Shown one piece after another: positions 16,693 through 24,335 of a DNA stretch of 64,000 bases. The notes under the pieces were generated by a model. That model made no database searches. It was given only the letters and a program-made list of their open reading frames with translations, and had not been told where the DNA came from. Within the stretch, counting starts at the first letter, position 1. Each line of letters opens with the position of its first letter. The stretch is taken from positions 62,001 through 126,000 of the forward strand of contig NZ_JAFBBT010000001.1 of assembly GCF_016907335.1 (NCBI RefSeq), written 5' to 3'. The DNA is from Curtobacterium herbarum. GTDB lineage: Bacteria; Actinomycetota; Actinomycetes; Actinomycetales; Microbacteriaceae. The translations under genes and the position numbers were made by a program.

Positions 16693-16698
16693 ACGGTA
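16693..16698 (-). promoter_or_regulatory. -10 box of leaderless pip
   Basis: TACCGT on the minus strand, 6 nt before ATG 16686. Confidence 0.6.
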
Positions 16699-16793
16699 GC
16701 GGGCGGGTCAGCCCTGCAGGGCCTCGGTCGGCCCGCGGCGCGGAACGCACTGCGCACGGCCGCACCGTCGGAGGTCGCCCGCATGATCAGGGG

Positions 16794-17996
16794 GTGTTCA
16801 TCCCCACCAGAGCTGCCGGCCTCGACGCCCTCGACGAGTTCGTCCCCCGCGCCGGCCGGGACTACGCCCGTGACCGCAACGCCGACCTCGGGGCATCGCG
16901 GACCAACGTCTCGGGGCTGTCGCCGTACGTGCGCCACCGCCTGGTGACCGAGCACGAGGTCGTCGCAGCCGTCCTCGACCGCCACAGCCTGTCCGCCGCC
17001 GAGAAGTTCGTGCAGGAGGTCTTCTGGCGCACCTACTGGAAGGGCTGGCTCGAGCAGAACCCCGAGGTGTGGCGCCGGTACCGGCGGGATGTGGACGGGT
17101 TCGCGACCGGGACCCTGCCGACCGGCTACGACGACGCGGTGCACGGCCGGACCGGCATCGACGCGATGGACGCCTGGGCGCGGGAGCTCATCGACACGGG
17201 TTACCTCCACAACCACACGCGCATGTGGTTCGCGAGCATCTGGGTCTTCACGCTCGGCATGCCGTGGCAGCTCGGCGCCGACTTCTTCCACCGCCACCTG
17301 CTCGACGGCGACGCGGCCTCGAACACCCTGTCGTGGCGGTGGGTCGCCGGGCTGCAGACCGCCGGCAAGACGTACCTGGCGTCGGCGTCGAACATCGCCC
17401 GGTACACGGACGGGCGGTTCTCGCCGACCGGTCTGGCCACGACCGCCCGGGCGCTCGTCGAGGAGCCGCTGCCACCGCGCACGCCGATCGCGTCAGACGA
17501 CGTCGTGGGCACGATCGGCGAGCGGATCGGCCTGCTGCTGCACGAGGAGGACCTCGAGGCGTCGAGCCTGCTCGCCGAGCACCCCCAGCTGACCGCGCCG
17601 GTGGCGACGGCGGTCGCAGCGGACCCCGGCGCACGGTCCCCGTTCGCGGTCTCGGACCTCGTCGCGGCCTTCACGGCGACCGCCGTCGACGACGCTGCCG
17701 AACGGACGCTGGACACCGGCGGCCGCTCGGCGCAGGTGCTGGCCGACACGCTGCCGTCGACGGTCCTGCGGTGGGCGGAGTCCGAGCAACTCGACACCGT
17801 GGTGGTCCCGTACGCACCGGTCGGGCCGGTCCACGAGCGGCTCGGCGCACTACGTGCCGCCCTCGCCGCGGAGGGTGTCGGTCTCGTCACCGTCCGTCGC
17901 CGGTGGGACAGTGCGGCGTGGCCGTCCGCGTCCCGCGGGTTCTTCCCGTTCCGGGAGCGCATCCCGGCGCTGGTCCGTCAGCTCGTGGTGGGCTGA
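16794..17996 (+). CDS. Photolyase-type FAD-binding domain protein
   Basis: 400 aa. Residues about 1-210 match the C-terminal helical FAD domain of photolyases and cryptochromes: VQEVFWRTYWKGWLEQNP, HNHTRMWFASIWVFTLG, DGDAASNTLSWRWVAGLQT. The usual N-terminal antenna-binding alpha/beta domain is absent. Instead there is a C-terminal part with a VVVPYAPVGPVHERLG strand-turn and RGFFPFRERI that looks alpha/beta in character. It may repair DNA or act as a light sensor. Start GTG 16794 has an AGGGG run and a CATGAT hexamer just upstream. Confidence 0.78.
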   Translation: MFIPTRAAGLDALDEFVPRAGRDYARDRNADLGASRTNVSGLSPYVRHRLVTEHEVVAAVLDRHSLSAAEKFVQEVFWRTYWKGWLEQNPEVWRRYRRDVDGFATGTLPTGYDDAVHGRTGIDAMDAWARELIDTGYLHNHTRMWFASIWVFTLGMPWQLGADFFHRHLLDGDAASNTLSWRWVAGLQTAGKTYLASASNIARYTDGRFSPTGLATTARALVEEPLPPRTPIASDDVVGTIGERIGLLLHEEDLEASSLLAEHPQLTAPVATAVAADPGARSPFAVSDLVAAFTATAVDDAAERTLDTGGRSAQVLADTLPSTVLRWAESEQLDTVVVPYAPVGPVHERLGALRAALAAEGVGLVTVRRRWDSAAWPSASRGFFPFRERIPALVRQLVVG

Positions 17997-18005
17997 GCCC
18001 GGCCC

Positions 18006-18051
18006 ACGGACGGGAGGCGCGGTGCCGGCTGGCACCGCGCCTCCCGTCCGT
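18006..18051. terminator. Bidirectional hairpin terminator
   Basis: Perfect 21-bp stem with a GGCT loop; the outer arm is ACGGACGGGAGGC. It separates the convergent FAD-domain and ASCH genes. Confidence 0.85.
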
Positions 18052-18063
18052 CTCGCGGCCGGG

Positions 18064-18537
18064 TCAGGCGCTCCGGTCGGGCCAGACCAGGCGGAAGCGC
18101 TCGCAGACGACGGGCATGTCCGGCGCCCAGCCCCGCGGGTCCTCGGAGTGCTCACGCCAGTACCGCTCGTGCGAGGCCCGCCAGTAGTCCAGGGTCCGGT
18201 CGCCCTCACCCTCGGCCCGGGCGTGCTCGGCGTCGACCTGGTCGAACGGCACGGTCCGGACGTTCGTCGTCACGATGACCGCTCGGGGCTGACCGGTGCC
18301 GTCGAGGACGACGCTGTGTTCACCGACCTCGGGCAGGGGTTCCGCGGTCGCCTGGTAGTCCCAGAGCGACGACGCCGTGCCGTCCTTCATGCCGGCCAGG
18401 ACCAGCGCGAGCAGTTCGTCGGCGTGCTCGGGCGTCGCGCCGAAGCCCCACGCCAGGGGCACCTCGACGGGCAGGTCCCGGGACTCCAGACGGCGGGCGG
18501 CCCAGAAGGCGGCCACGGCGGGCGACACTGCGTCCAT
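18064..18537 (-). CDS. ASCH domain protein
   Basis: 157 aa. The central GEHSVVLDGTGQPRAVIVTT and PFDQVDAEHARAEGEGDRTL match the PUA-like ASCH fold, which binds RNA or modified nucleosides; some members are nucleases or amidohydrolases. The C-terminal YWRASHERYW and VVCERFRLVW complete the domain. ATG 18537 lies 6 nt after TAGGGT, consistent with a leaderless transcript. Specific substrate unknown. Confidence 0.82.
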   Translation of the reverse strand: MDAVSPAVAAFWAARRLESRDLPVEVPLAWGFGATPEHADELLALVLAGMKDGTASSLWDYQATAEPLPEVGEHSVVLDGTGQPRAVIVTTNVRTVPFDQVDAEHARAEGEGDRTLDYWRASHERYWREHSEDPRGWAPDMPVVCERFRLVWPDRSA

Positions 18538-18543
18538 GGCGCG

Positions 18544-18549
18544 ACCCTA
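18544..18549 (-). promoter_or_regulatory. -10 box of leaderless ASCH gene
   Basis: TAGGGT on the minus strand, 6 nt before ATG 18537. Confidence 0.55.
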
Positions 18550-18581
18550 GCGGTGTCGGCTCGGTCGGTGCCAGAGGCCGG

Positions 18582-18764
18582 TCAGAGCGCTGCCGCGAGG
18601 AACCGCAGCTGCTCGGGTGCCACACGCCGCCAGTACGACCAGTCGTGCGCCCCGAGTGTGAAGCTCGACGTGGGCGCCGGCGTGATGCGGTGCACGAGCT
18701 GTTCGTCGCCCGGGCAGAAGGCGTCCGCGGTGCAGTGTGCGTCGCGACAGTGTCGGCATCGGAC
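18582..18764 (-). CDS. Small cysteine-rich protein, start codon unclear
   Basis: The frame reads VRCRHCRDAHCTADAFCPGD and ends RVAPEQLRFLAAAL. Third positions are about 85% G/C in this stretch and fall off upstream, so about 60 codons look real. Five clustered Cys and His residues suggest a zinc-binding knuckle. However, no ATG, GTG or TTG begins the coding-like part: a strong GGAGGAGGGG site sits before it but points to an ATG in another frame with poor codon use. The only in-frame ATG is at 18881, inside the TetR promoter. Possibly a damaged gene. Confidence 0.4.
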   Translation of the reverse strand, partial: VRCRHCRDAHCTADAFCPGDEQLVHRITPAPTSSFTLGAHDWSYWRRVAPEQLRFLAAAL

Positions 18765-18879
18765 CCCTCCTCCGGTGTGGTGGCGCTGACGTTCCCAGGG
18801 CGCACTGGAGAAGGGCTCACGGCGCGCTGCGGAACCCTTCAGCAGACCCCCAGCCCCGAAGTCACTGGGAGACTCGGCC

Positions 18880-18891
18880 ACTTGGCCAAGT
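18880..18891. promoter_or_regulatory. 12-bp palindrome, candidate TetR operator
   Basis: ACTTGGCCAAGT is a perfect palindrome ending 8 bp before the -10 box of the TetR gene. Position and symmetry fit autoregulation. Confidence 0.55.
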
Positions 18892-18898
18892 CTGACGG

Positions 18899-18904
18899 TA
18901 CGGT
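18899..18904 (+). promoter_or_regulatory. -10 box of leaderless TetR-SMR operon
   Basis: TACGGT, 6 nt before ATG 18911. Confidence 0.6.
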
Positions 18905-18910
18905 CGCACC

Positions 18911-19525
18911 ATGACCACCACCCAGGAGCACCGCAGCGTCGAGGAACGCCGCGACCAGCTCGTCGACGCCGCCCTCGCCGTGCTGCGTGACGAGGGCGTC
19001 GCCGCCGTCACCACCCGTGCCGTCACGAGCCGTGCCGGCCTGCCGCACGGCGCCTTCCACTACTGCTTCGCCACGAAGCCGGCGCTGTTCCGCGCCGTCC
19101 TGGAACGGCAGCTCCGCGCCGCGATGGCCGCCGCCTTCGCCACCGACACCGCCGCACTCGCCCCGGAGGCCCGGATCACCGCCGGCCTCACCGCCCACCT
19201 CGACACCACCCGCGCCGACCCCGCGACCGCGCTCGCCCTCGTGGAGCTGTTCGCCCTCGCACGACGTGACCCGGGCCTCCAGGACGTCGCCGACTGGGAG
19301 CAGCGCACGTACGTCGACGCCGTGCGTGCCCACCTGGAGGCGTGGACCGACGACCGACGCTTCCGCTGGACCGCACCCCCGGAGACCGTCGCCCGCCTGC
19401 TCGTGGCGCTCGCCGACGGCGTCAGCACCGCCTGGCTGCAGGACCGCGACGACGACGCCGCGACCGCGACGATCGCACTCGCCGCCCGGACGACCGCCAC
19501 CCTGGTGGACGGCGGCGCATCGTGA
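18911..19525 (+). CDS. TetR family regulator of the SMR efflux pair
   Basis: 204-aa one-component repressor. The helix-turn-helix spans about residues 14-60: QLVDAALAVLRDEG, TTRAVTSRAGLPHGAFHYCF, and the TetR-typical KPALFRAVL. The C-terminal ligand domain is all-helical with several Thr/Asp-rich loops. Its stop overlaps the GTG of the first SMR gene, so pump and regulator share one mRNA. A perfect palindrome overlaps the promoter. A cationic drug is the likely inducer (inference). Confidence 0.88.
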   Translation: MTTTQEHRSVEERRDQLVDAALAVLRDEGVAAVTTRAVTSRAGLPHGAFHYCFATKPALFRAVLERQLRAAMAAAFATDTAALAPEARITAGLTAHLDTTRADPATALALVELFALARRDPGLQDVADWEQRTYVDAVRAHLEAWTDDRRFRWTAPPETVARLLVALADGVSTAWLQDRDDDAATATIALAARTTATLVDGGAS

Positions 19526-19884
19526 AGTGGCTGTTCCTGGCTTCCGCGATCGTCGCCGAGGTCACCGCCTCGCTGGCCCTGCAGGCCGCCGTCGACCACC
19601 CCGGCTGGTACGCGCTCGTCGTCGTCGGGTACCTGGTGGCGTTCGGGATGCTGGTCCTGGTCCTCCGCCGTGGCATGGGCATCGGCGTCGCGTACGGCAT
19701 CTGGGGAGCGTCCGGCGTCGCCCTGACCGCGGTGCTGGCGGCGGTGCTGTTCGGGCAGGCGCTCACCCTCGTGATGGGGATCGGCATCACGCTCATCGCC
19801 GTCGGGGTGCTGCTCGTCGAGCTCGGCTCGCAGCGAGCGCTGGCAGCACGGTCCGCCGCCGCCCGGAAGCAGGAGGCGCACTGA
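19522..19884 (+). CDS. SMR multidrug efflux subunit A
   Basis: 120 aa, four transmembrane segments, EmrE/EbrA-type. The conserved membrane-embedded Glu is in SAIVAEVTASLALQ (near residue 13), and GVAYGIWGASGVALTAVL is the family signature of helix 3-4. The GTG overlaps the TetR stop, and the ATG of the second subunit overlaps its own stop. A basic tail of about 20 residues distinguishes it from its partner, typical for paired SMR pumps with fixed opposite topologies. Confidence 0.9.
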   Translation: MKWLFLASAIVAEVTASLALQAAVDHPGWYALVVVGYLVAFGMLVLVLRRGMGIGVAYGIWGASGVALTAVLAAVLFGQALTLVMGIGITLIAVGVLLVELGSQRALAARSAAARKQEAH

Positions 19885-20198
19885 TGGGATGGGTCCTGCT
19901 GGCGATCGCGATCGTCTCCGAGGTCGCGGCGACGATCAGCCTGAAGCTCGCCACCGACGGCAAGAAGCGCTTCTACGTCCCCGTCGCGATCGGGTACGTC
20001 GTCGCGTTCAGCCTGCTCGCGGTCGCCCTGACCCTGGGGCTGCCGATCGGGGTCGCGTACGGCATCTGGGCGGCGACCGGGGTGGCGCTGACGGCGGTGC
20101 TCGGGCGGGTGCTGTTCCGCGAGCCGCTGACCCGGCTGATGCTCGCCGGGATCGGACTCATCATCGTGGGGGTGCTGCTCGTCGAGCTCGGGCACTGA
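19884..20198 (+). CDS. SMR multidrug efflux subunit B
   Basis: 104 aa with four transmembrane segments. The active-site Glu is in AIVSEVAATISLKLA, and GVAYGIWAATGVALTAVLGRVLF matches the SMR signature. TGATG overlap with subunit A implies a heterodimer such as EbrAB or YkkCD, exporting cationic compounds against the proton gradient. Confidence 0.9.
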   Translation: MGWVLLAIAIVSEVAATISLKLATDGKKRFYVPVAIGYVVAFSLLAVALTLGLPIGVAYGIWAATGVALTAVLGRVLFREPLTRLMLAGIGLIIVGVLLVELGH

Positions 20199-20226
20199 GC
20201 CACGGCACCGACTGACCGATGCTGAA

Positions 20227-20361
20227 GTGGTGCTCGGTGGCGCGATCGTCCTGCTCCTCGCCCTCGCACCGGACGGGGTCGCCGTGGTCGCGGTCGTCGT
20301 GGTGGCGGTCATCGGCGGGGCGGGGATCGCCCGGCGGCGACGGCGACGGCGACGGCGCTGA
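20227..20361 (+). CDS. Small membrane protein with nine-arginine tail
   Basis: 44 aa: one or two hydrophobic segments (AIVLLLALAP and VAVVAVVVVAVIGGAGIA) followed by nine arginines made of alternating CGG and CGA codons. GTG at 20227 or 20230 could start it. It lies 28 bp after the SMR pair, on the same strand, and may belong to that operon. The hexamer-like CGGCGA run could change length by slippage. Function unknown. Confidence 0.5.
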   Translation: MVLGGAIVLLLALAPDGVAVVAVVVVAVIGGAGIARRRRRRRRR

Positions 20362-20364
20362 GCA

Positions 20365-20393
20365 TTGCCACATCAGTTGCCATCCCGTAGAAA
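20365..20393 (+). promoter_or_regulatory. Promoter with 17-bp spacer
   Basis: TTGCCA (20365-20370) and TAGAAA (20388-20393) are separated by 17 bp, in an AT-rich island unusual for this window. A possible hairpin with GAGGA/TCCTC and GGACG/CGTCC arms follows in the leader before GTG 20465. Confidence 0.6.
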
Positions 20394-20464
20394 TGAGGAC
20401 GTTGAAACATCAGCGTCCAGATCCTCACCGTCGGACGCTCCACTGATCCCCGGGAGGGCCGACC

Positions 20465-20635
20465 GTGTTCACGACCATCACCCCGATCGCGACCCGGGTC
20501 GACCCGGCCGACGTCTCGCTGCCGCCGACCCGGTCGATCAGCCTCGGCCGGTGCTGGCAGCCGGCCGCCACCCCGTCCGAGTCCCGGCACCGCGCCGGCG
20601 GCCGGGATGCCGGCCAGGGCGGCATCGGTGGCTGA
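20465..20635 (+). CDS. Small hypothetical protein, 56 aa
   Basis: GTG 20465 lies 8 nt after GGGAGG and downstream of a good promoter. Third positions are nearly all G/C. The product begins FTTITPIATRVDPADVSLPP and has no recognised domain or membrane segment. It overlaps the next small gene. Confidence 0.5.
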   Translation: MFTTITPIATRVDPADVSLPPTRSISLGRCWQPAATPSESRHRAGGRDAGQGGIGG

Positions 20636-20795
20636 TCCGCACGGGATCCGTGCCGCTCGGGCCGACCCGGCGCAGTGGCGGCGGCACGGGCTGACCCCGC
20701 CGGAGGACCTGGCGGCCATGGTGACCGCCCGCCTGTGGGGGTCGGCCGAGCCGCGCTACTCCGACTTCTTCCGCGCCGAGACGCGGTTCCGCTAG
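20628..20795 (+). CDS. Small hypothetical protein, 55 aa
   Basis: Reads ADPHGIRAARADPAQWRRHG and ends FFRAETRFR. GTG 20628 overlaps the previous stop region; ATG 20607 is an alternative start adding seven residues. Amphipathic and Arg-rich, no known family. Its TAG shares four bases (CTAG) with the TAG of the convergent reductase gene. Confidence 0.5.
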   Translation: MADPHGIRAARADPAQWRRHGLTPPEDLAAMVTARLWGSAEPRYSDFFRAETRFR

Positions 20796-21478
20796 ACCCC
20801 CGCCGAAGTCCGGCCCGCAGTCCGGCCCGCACGCTTCCGGTACGCACTGAGGCTCGTCGTGTGCACCGCCGTCGGGTCGTCGAGCAGCCGCAGGTCGTAG
20901 TCGGCGCAGTCTCGGAACGTCCCGATGCCCGGCGTCCCCTCGGTCCGTTCGAGCACGCCCTTCGAGGGGCCGTCCGACCCGATGCCGGCGCGGTGCACCA
21001 TCCACTGCAGGTCCATCGCCTCGTCCGCCAGGTACCGCATCACCGCCTCGTTGTCCCGGTGCTGGCCGTCGTAGCTGCGGGCCACGGTGTTCCGGATCGC
21101 CCAGAGTGCCGGCGTCAACCGTCCGTGCGGCGGCGCGCTGAGGGCACCCGCCTGGTACAGGAACCGGCGGACCCCGGTCCGGCGCATCGCCGGCACCAGG
21201 CGTCGGACGAACGCCGTGTTCACCATCGCCGTCCGCTGCGCCTGCACGTCACCGAGCAGCGAGACCACCGAGTCGACACCGTCGAGCAGCCCGTCGAGGT
21301 CCAGGTCGTCGGTCACCGACCCCCGTCGGACGTCGAGTCCGGCCCGCGGGGGCCCGGCCTTCGCGGGTGTGCGGGCGAGGACGCGGACGTGGTGCCCGGC
21401 GGCGAGGGCGAGGTCGGTGAGGTGCCGCCCGGTCTGACCGGTCCCGCCGAACACCAGGATCGTGCGCTGCGACGGCAT
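20792..21478 (-). CDS. NmrA-like NAD(P)-binding reductase
   Basis: 228-aa atypical short-chain dehydrogenase. The dinucleotide motif GGTGQTGRHL lies at residues 11-20, and GVDSVVSLLGDVQ marks the end of the binding domain. ATG 21478 overlaps the stop of the upstream dehydrogenase (ATGA), making a two-gene operon probably controlled by the divergent TetR. Family members act as redox sensors or reduce quinones. Confidence 0.8.
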   Translation of the reverse strand: MPSQRTILVFGGTGQTGRHLTDLALAAGHHVRVLARTPAKAGPPRAGLDVRRGSVTDDLDLDGLLDGVDSVVSLLGDVQAQRTAMVNTAFVRRLVPAMRRTGVRRFLYQAGALSAPPHGRLTPALWAIRNTVARSYDGQHRDNEAVMRYLADEAMDLQWMVHRAGIGSDGPSKGVLERTEGTPGIGTFRDCADYDLRLLDDPTAVHTTSLSAYRKRAGRTAGRTSAGV

Positions 21479-22554
21479 CAGGCGTCCATCCCGACGACGA
21501 CCTTGGTCGCCGAGACGCCGTTCCGGAGGGTCTGCAGGGCGGTGGGGAGGGCCTCCAGTCCGTGGCCGACGACCGTCGGCTCGGGTGCCGGACGGAACCG
21601 TCCGTCGGCCAGTGCCGCGGGCAGGAAGTCGCGGAAGACCGCCGGCCCGACCGGTGAGACGACGGGGGTGCCGCCCCAGATCGCGGTGACGTGCACGCCG
21701 CGGAGCCGTTCGATGCGCGAGCGCACGCTGGTCACCGGGTCCGGGTAGGCGGACGCGATCCGTTTCGTGCCGGGGGTGGAGCGCGCGATGCGCAGGGCGT
21801 GTCCGAGCGAGCCCTTGCCGATCGCGACGGTGCCGACCAGGCGCCGTCCGCCGAGCGCTGCGACGACCTGGCGGTCGACGTCGGCGTCGCGGTAGTCGAC
21901 GACGGTCTCGGCACCGAGGGAGCGGACCAGGTCGTGGTTCGCCCGTCCGGCCGTCGCGACGACGGTGTAGCTGCTGGCGCGGGCGAGCTGGACGGCGTTC
22001 ATCCCGACGCTCGTCGACGCACCCCAGACGAGCACCACCTCGTCGGCGCGCGCGGCGCCCACCGTCGGGACTGGCAGGCCGAGCTGGTCGGTCTCGTAGA
22101 GCCCGGCGGCGGCCGTCGCGAGTGCCAGCGGCAGGACCGCGGCGCGGTCGAAGGCGACGTCGGCCGGGAGGCGCGTGGTGACGCGCTCGAGGACCGTCAC
22201 GTACCGCTGGAACCCGCCTTCCGACGCGCGGTTCCGGGCCTTCTCCTGTCCGGCGGCGAACGCGGTCACCCGGTCGCCGACCCGGAGGTCCGTGACGTCG
22301 GGGCCGACCGCGACGACCTCACCGGCGACGTCGCTGCCGAGGACGGTCGGGAACCGCACCCACGGGGAGACGAGTCGGCGGAGCGGGCCGGTGATGGCGT
22401 CGACGGGGTTCACCGCGATCGCCCGGACCCGGACGACGAGCTCGCCGGCGCCGGGGGTGGGCATCGGAGTGGGGCGCACCACGAAGGGGCCGCCCGGGCC
22501 GAGCAGGAACAGGGCCTCGTTCTGCGGCGTGGTGGTGGGGTCGGCGGTGGTCAT
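21478..22554 (-). CDS. Zinc-binding-dehydrogenase family (quinone reductase-like) oxidoreductase
   Basis: 358-aa medium-chain dehydrogenase/reductase. The N-terminal GroES-like domain shows AGELVVRVRAIAVNPVD and VLGSDVAGEVVAVGPDV, and the nucleotide domain shows VWGASTSVGMNAVQLA. Catalytic-zinc cysteines are absent, as in quinone or enoyl reductases of the TOXD/Zta1 group. ATG 22554 follows GAGGAGC. It diverges from a TetR gene, with two palindromic operators in between. Confidence 0.85.
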   Translation of the reverse strand: MTTADPTTTPQNEALFLLGPGGPFVVRPTPMPTPGAGELVVRVRAIAVNPVDAITGPLRRLVSPWVRFPTVLGSDVAGEVVAVGPDVTDLRVGDRVTAFAAGQEKARNRASEGGFQRYVTVLERVTTRLPADVAFDRAAVLPLALATAAAGLYETDQLGLPVPTVGAARADEVVLVWGASTSVGMNAVQLARASSYTVVATAGRANHDLVRSLGAETVVDYRDADVDRQVVAALGGRRLVGTVAIGKGSLGHALRIARSTPGTKRIASAYPDPVTSVRSRIERLRGVHVTAIWGGTPVVSPVGPAVFRDFLPAALADGRFRPAPEPTVVGHGLEALPTALQTLRNGVSATKVVVGMDA

Positions 22555-22583
22555 GCGAGCTCCTCGCTCTTCGATGTCATGTG

Positions 22584-22604
22584 TGATGACACGTGATGTC
22601 ATCA
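22584..22604. promoter_or_regulatory. TetR operator copy 1
   Basis: TGATGACA, a 5-nt spacer and TGTCATCA form a perfect inverted repeat between the divergent dehydrogenase and TetR genes. An overlapping inverted repeat TGTCAT-N5-ATGACA starts at 22575. Confidence 0.75.
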
Positions 22605-22611
22605 TATGCCC

Positions 22612-22632
22612 TCATGGCACGTCGTGTCATCA
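22612..22632. promoter_or_regulatory. TetR operator copy 2
   Basis: A second copy matching the first at 17 of 21 positions, 28 bp further right. It ends 2 bp before the TetR -10 box, so binding would block the regulator's own promoter. Confidence 0.7.
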
Positions 22633-22634
22633 GG

Positions 22635-22640
22635 TACGAT
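22635..22640 (+). promoter_or_regulatory. -10 box of leaderless TetR gene
   Basis: TACGAT, 6 nt before ATG 22647. Confidence 0.65.
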
Positions 22641-22646
22641 CGACCG

Positions 22647-23213
22647 ATGCGATGGGCTCCGGATGCACGAGGACGACTCGAGCGTGCGGCCTTCGAACTC
22701 TTCGCCGAGCAGGGCTTCGCCGCGACGACCGTGCCGCAGATCACCGCACGTGCCGGTCTGACGACCCGGACGTTCTTCCGGCACTTCGCCGACAAGCGCG
22801 AGGTCGTCTTCGCCGGCGACGAGATCCCCGAGAACGCCGCACGGCTCATCGCCGAGGCCCCCGCCGACCTCGAGCCGATGCAGGTCATTCGCAGCGTGCT
22901 GCACCAGGTCGCCGCCGCACGCTTCGACGGCAACCACGCCCAGACGGCGGCCTGGCGCCGGATCGTCGAGGGCAACGACGAACTCCGCGACCGCGACGCC
23001 CGGAAGCGCTCCGACCTGGTCCGCGCTGCCCGGGGCGCCCTCGTCGGACGGGGCGAGACGCCGCTGCAGGCAACCGTCCTGGCCGAGATCGGCGTGCTCG
23101 TGTTCCAGGTGGCGCTGGAGTCCTGGGTCGAGGAGGACCCGGCGACCGCGCGCCCGATGTCCGTGGTGATCGACGAGGTCCTCGCCGCCCTGCCCCTCGC
23201 TGCCCGGCCCTGA
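22647..23213 (+). CDS. TetR family regulator
   Basis: 188-aa repressor. The helix-turn-helix is in residues about 8-52: LERAAFELFAEQGFAATTVP, ITARAGLTTRTFFRHFADKR. ATG 22647 is set by the leaderless promoter; the longer in-frame ATG at 22593 would start inside an operator. It probably represses the divergent dehydrogenase-reductase operon and itself through the two inverted repeats. Confidence 0.88.
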   Translation: MRWAPDARGRLERAAFELFAEQGFAATTVPQITARAGLTTRTFFRHFADKREVVFAGDEIPENAARLIAEAPADLEPMQVIRSVLHQVAAARFDGNHAQTAAWRRIVEGNDELRDRDARKRSDLVRAARGALVGRGETPLQATVLAEIGVLVFQVALESWVEEDPATARPMSVVIDEVLAALPLAARP

Positions 23214-23238
23214 CCGTCCGGGTGGCAGGATCGGGCAC

Positions 23239-24276
23239 ATGCGTGCCGTGACCTTCGACTCCTTCTCCGCGACGCCCGTCGTCACCGACGTCCCTGAGCC
23301 CGCGTGCCCACCGCACGCCGCCGTCGTCCGGGTCGTCGCCACCGGCGTCTGCCGCAGCGACTGGCACGCCTGGCACGGCCACGACGACACCGTCGCGCTG
23401 CCGCACGTCCCCGGCCACGAGTTCGTCGGCGTCGTCGAACGCGTCGGCGACCAGGTCCGGCAGTGGCAGCCCGGCACCCGCGTGACCGCACCGTTCGTCA
23501 ACGCGTGCGGCACCTGCCCGACCTGCGTCGCCGGCCGCCAGAGCATCTGCCCGAACCAGACCCAGCCCGGCTTCGACCGGCCCGGGTCCTTCGCCGAACA
23601 GGTCGTCGTGCACCACGCCGACACGAACCTGGTCGCCGTGCCGGACGCCATCGACGACGCCACGGCAGCGGGGCTCGGCTGCCGGTTCGCCACCGCCTAC
23701 CGGGCCGTCGTGAACCGCGGCCGCACGGCACCCGGGGAGCACGTCGTCGTCCTCGGCTGCGGGGGAGTCGGGCTCTCGGCGATCGTCGTCGCCGTCTCGC
23801 GCGGCGCCCGGGTCGTCGCGGTCGACGTCTCCGCCGAGGCACTCGCACTCGCCCGCACCCTCGGCGCCACCACCACGGTCGACGCCCGGACCGACGACGT
23901 CGACGAGCAGATCCGCATCGCCACGGACGGCGGCGCCCACGTCGTCGTCGAGGCCCTCGGCCGCGCGTCCCTCGTCCGCCAGGGCATCGCCGCGCTCCGG
24001 CCGGGTGGTCGGCACGTGCAGGTCGGACTCCTCGCGGGTGCGGACGCCACACCGCAGGTCGACCTGGGCCGCGTCATCGGACTCGAGCTCGAACTGCTCG
24101 GCAGCCACGGCATGTCCGCCCACGAGTACCCGGCGATGCTCGCCGAGATCGCCGACGGGCGGCTCGACCCCGCGCCGCTGGTCGGCCGGACCATCCCGCT
24201 CGATGAAGCGCCGGCGGCGCTCGAGGCGATGGACCGGCCGGCGACGTCGGCGGGGACGACGGTCGTCGTCCTGTAG
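23239..24276 (+). CDS. Zinc-dependent alcohol dehydrogenase
   Basis: 345-aa NAD(P)-dependent alcohol or aldehyde reductase. The catalytic zinc ligands are Cys in ATGVCRSDWH and HE in PGHEFVG, and the structural zinc cysteines are in CGTCPTCVAGRQSIC. The cofactor motif is VVLGCGGVGLSAIVVA. It begins 25 bp after the TetR gene in the same direction and may share its control. A weak CAGGAT element lies 7 nt before the ATG. Confidence 0.88.
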   Translation: MRAVTFDSFSATPVVTDVPEPACPPHAAVVRVVATGVCRSDWHAWHGHDDTVALPHVPGHEFVGVVERVGDQVRQWQPGTRVTAPFVNACGTCPTCVAGRQSICPNQTQPGFDRPGSFAEQVVVHHADTNLVAVPDAIDDATAAGLGCRFATAYRAVVNRGRTAPGEHVVVLGCGGVGLSAIVVAVSRGARVVAVDVSAEALALARTLGATTTVDARTDDVDEQIRIATDGGAHVVVEALGRASLVRQGIAALRPGGRHVQVGLLAGADATPQVDLGRVIGLELELLGSHGMSAHEYPAMLAEIADGRLDPAPLVGRTIPLDEAPAALEAMDRPATSAGTTVVVL

Positions 24277-24292
24277 TCGGGTCCGAGGCGGA

Positions 24293-24328
24293 CGGGAGGC
24301 GCCGGACCAGCCGGGCACGGGCCTCCCG
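24293..24328 (+). terminator. Degenerate hairpin of the GGGAGGC family
   Basis: Only 8 bp of outer stem (CGGGAGGC at 24293-24300 with GCCTCCCG at 24321-24328) still pair; the inner stem is lost. It follows the alcohol dehydrogenase gene. Confidence 0.45.
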
Positions 24329-24335
24329 GTGGACT

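Noticed and set aside
18547..18759. 70-codon frame with a strong GGAGGAGGGG site
   Set aside because: Third positions are only about half G/C, unlike every real gene here; the overlapping cysteine-rich frame is the coding-like one.
22593..22646. Upstream ATG extending the TetR gene
   Set aside because: The extension would lie within operators and promoter; the leaderless start at 22647 begins just before the conserved domain.
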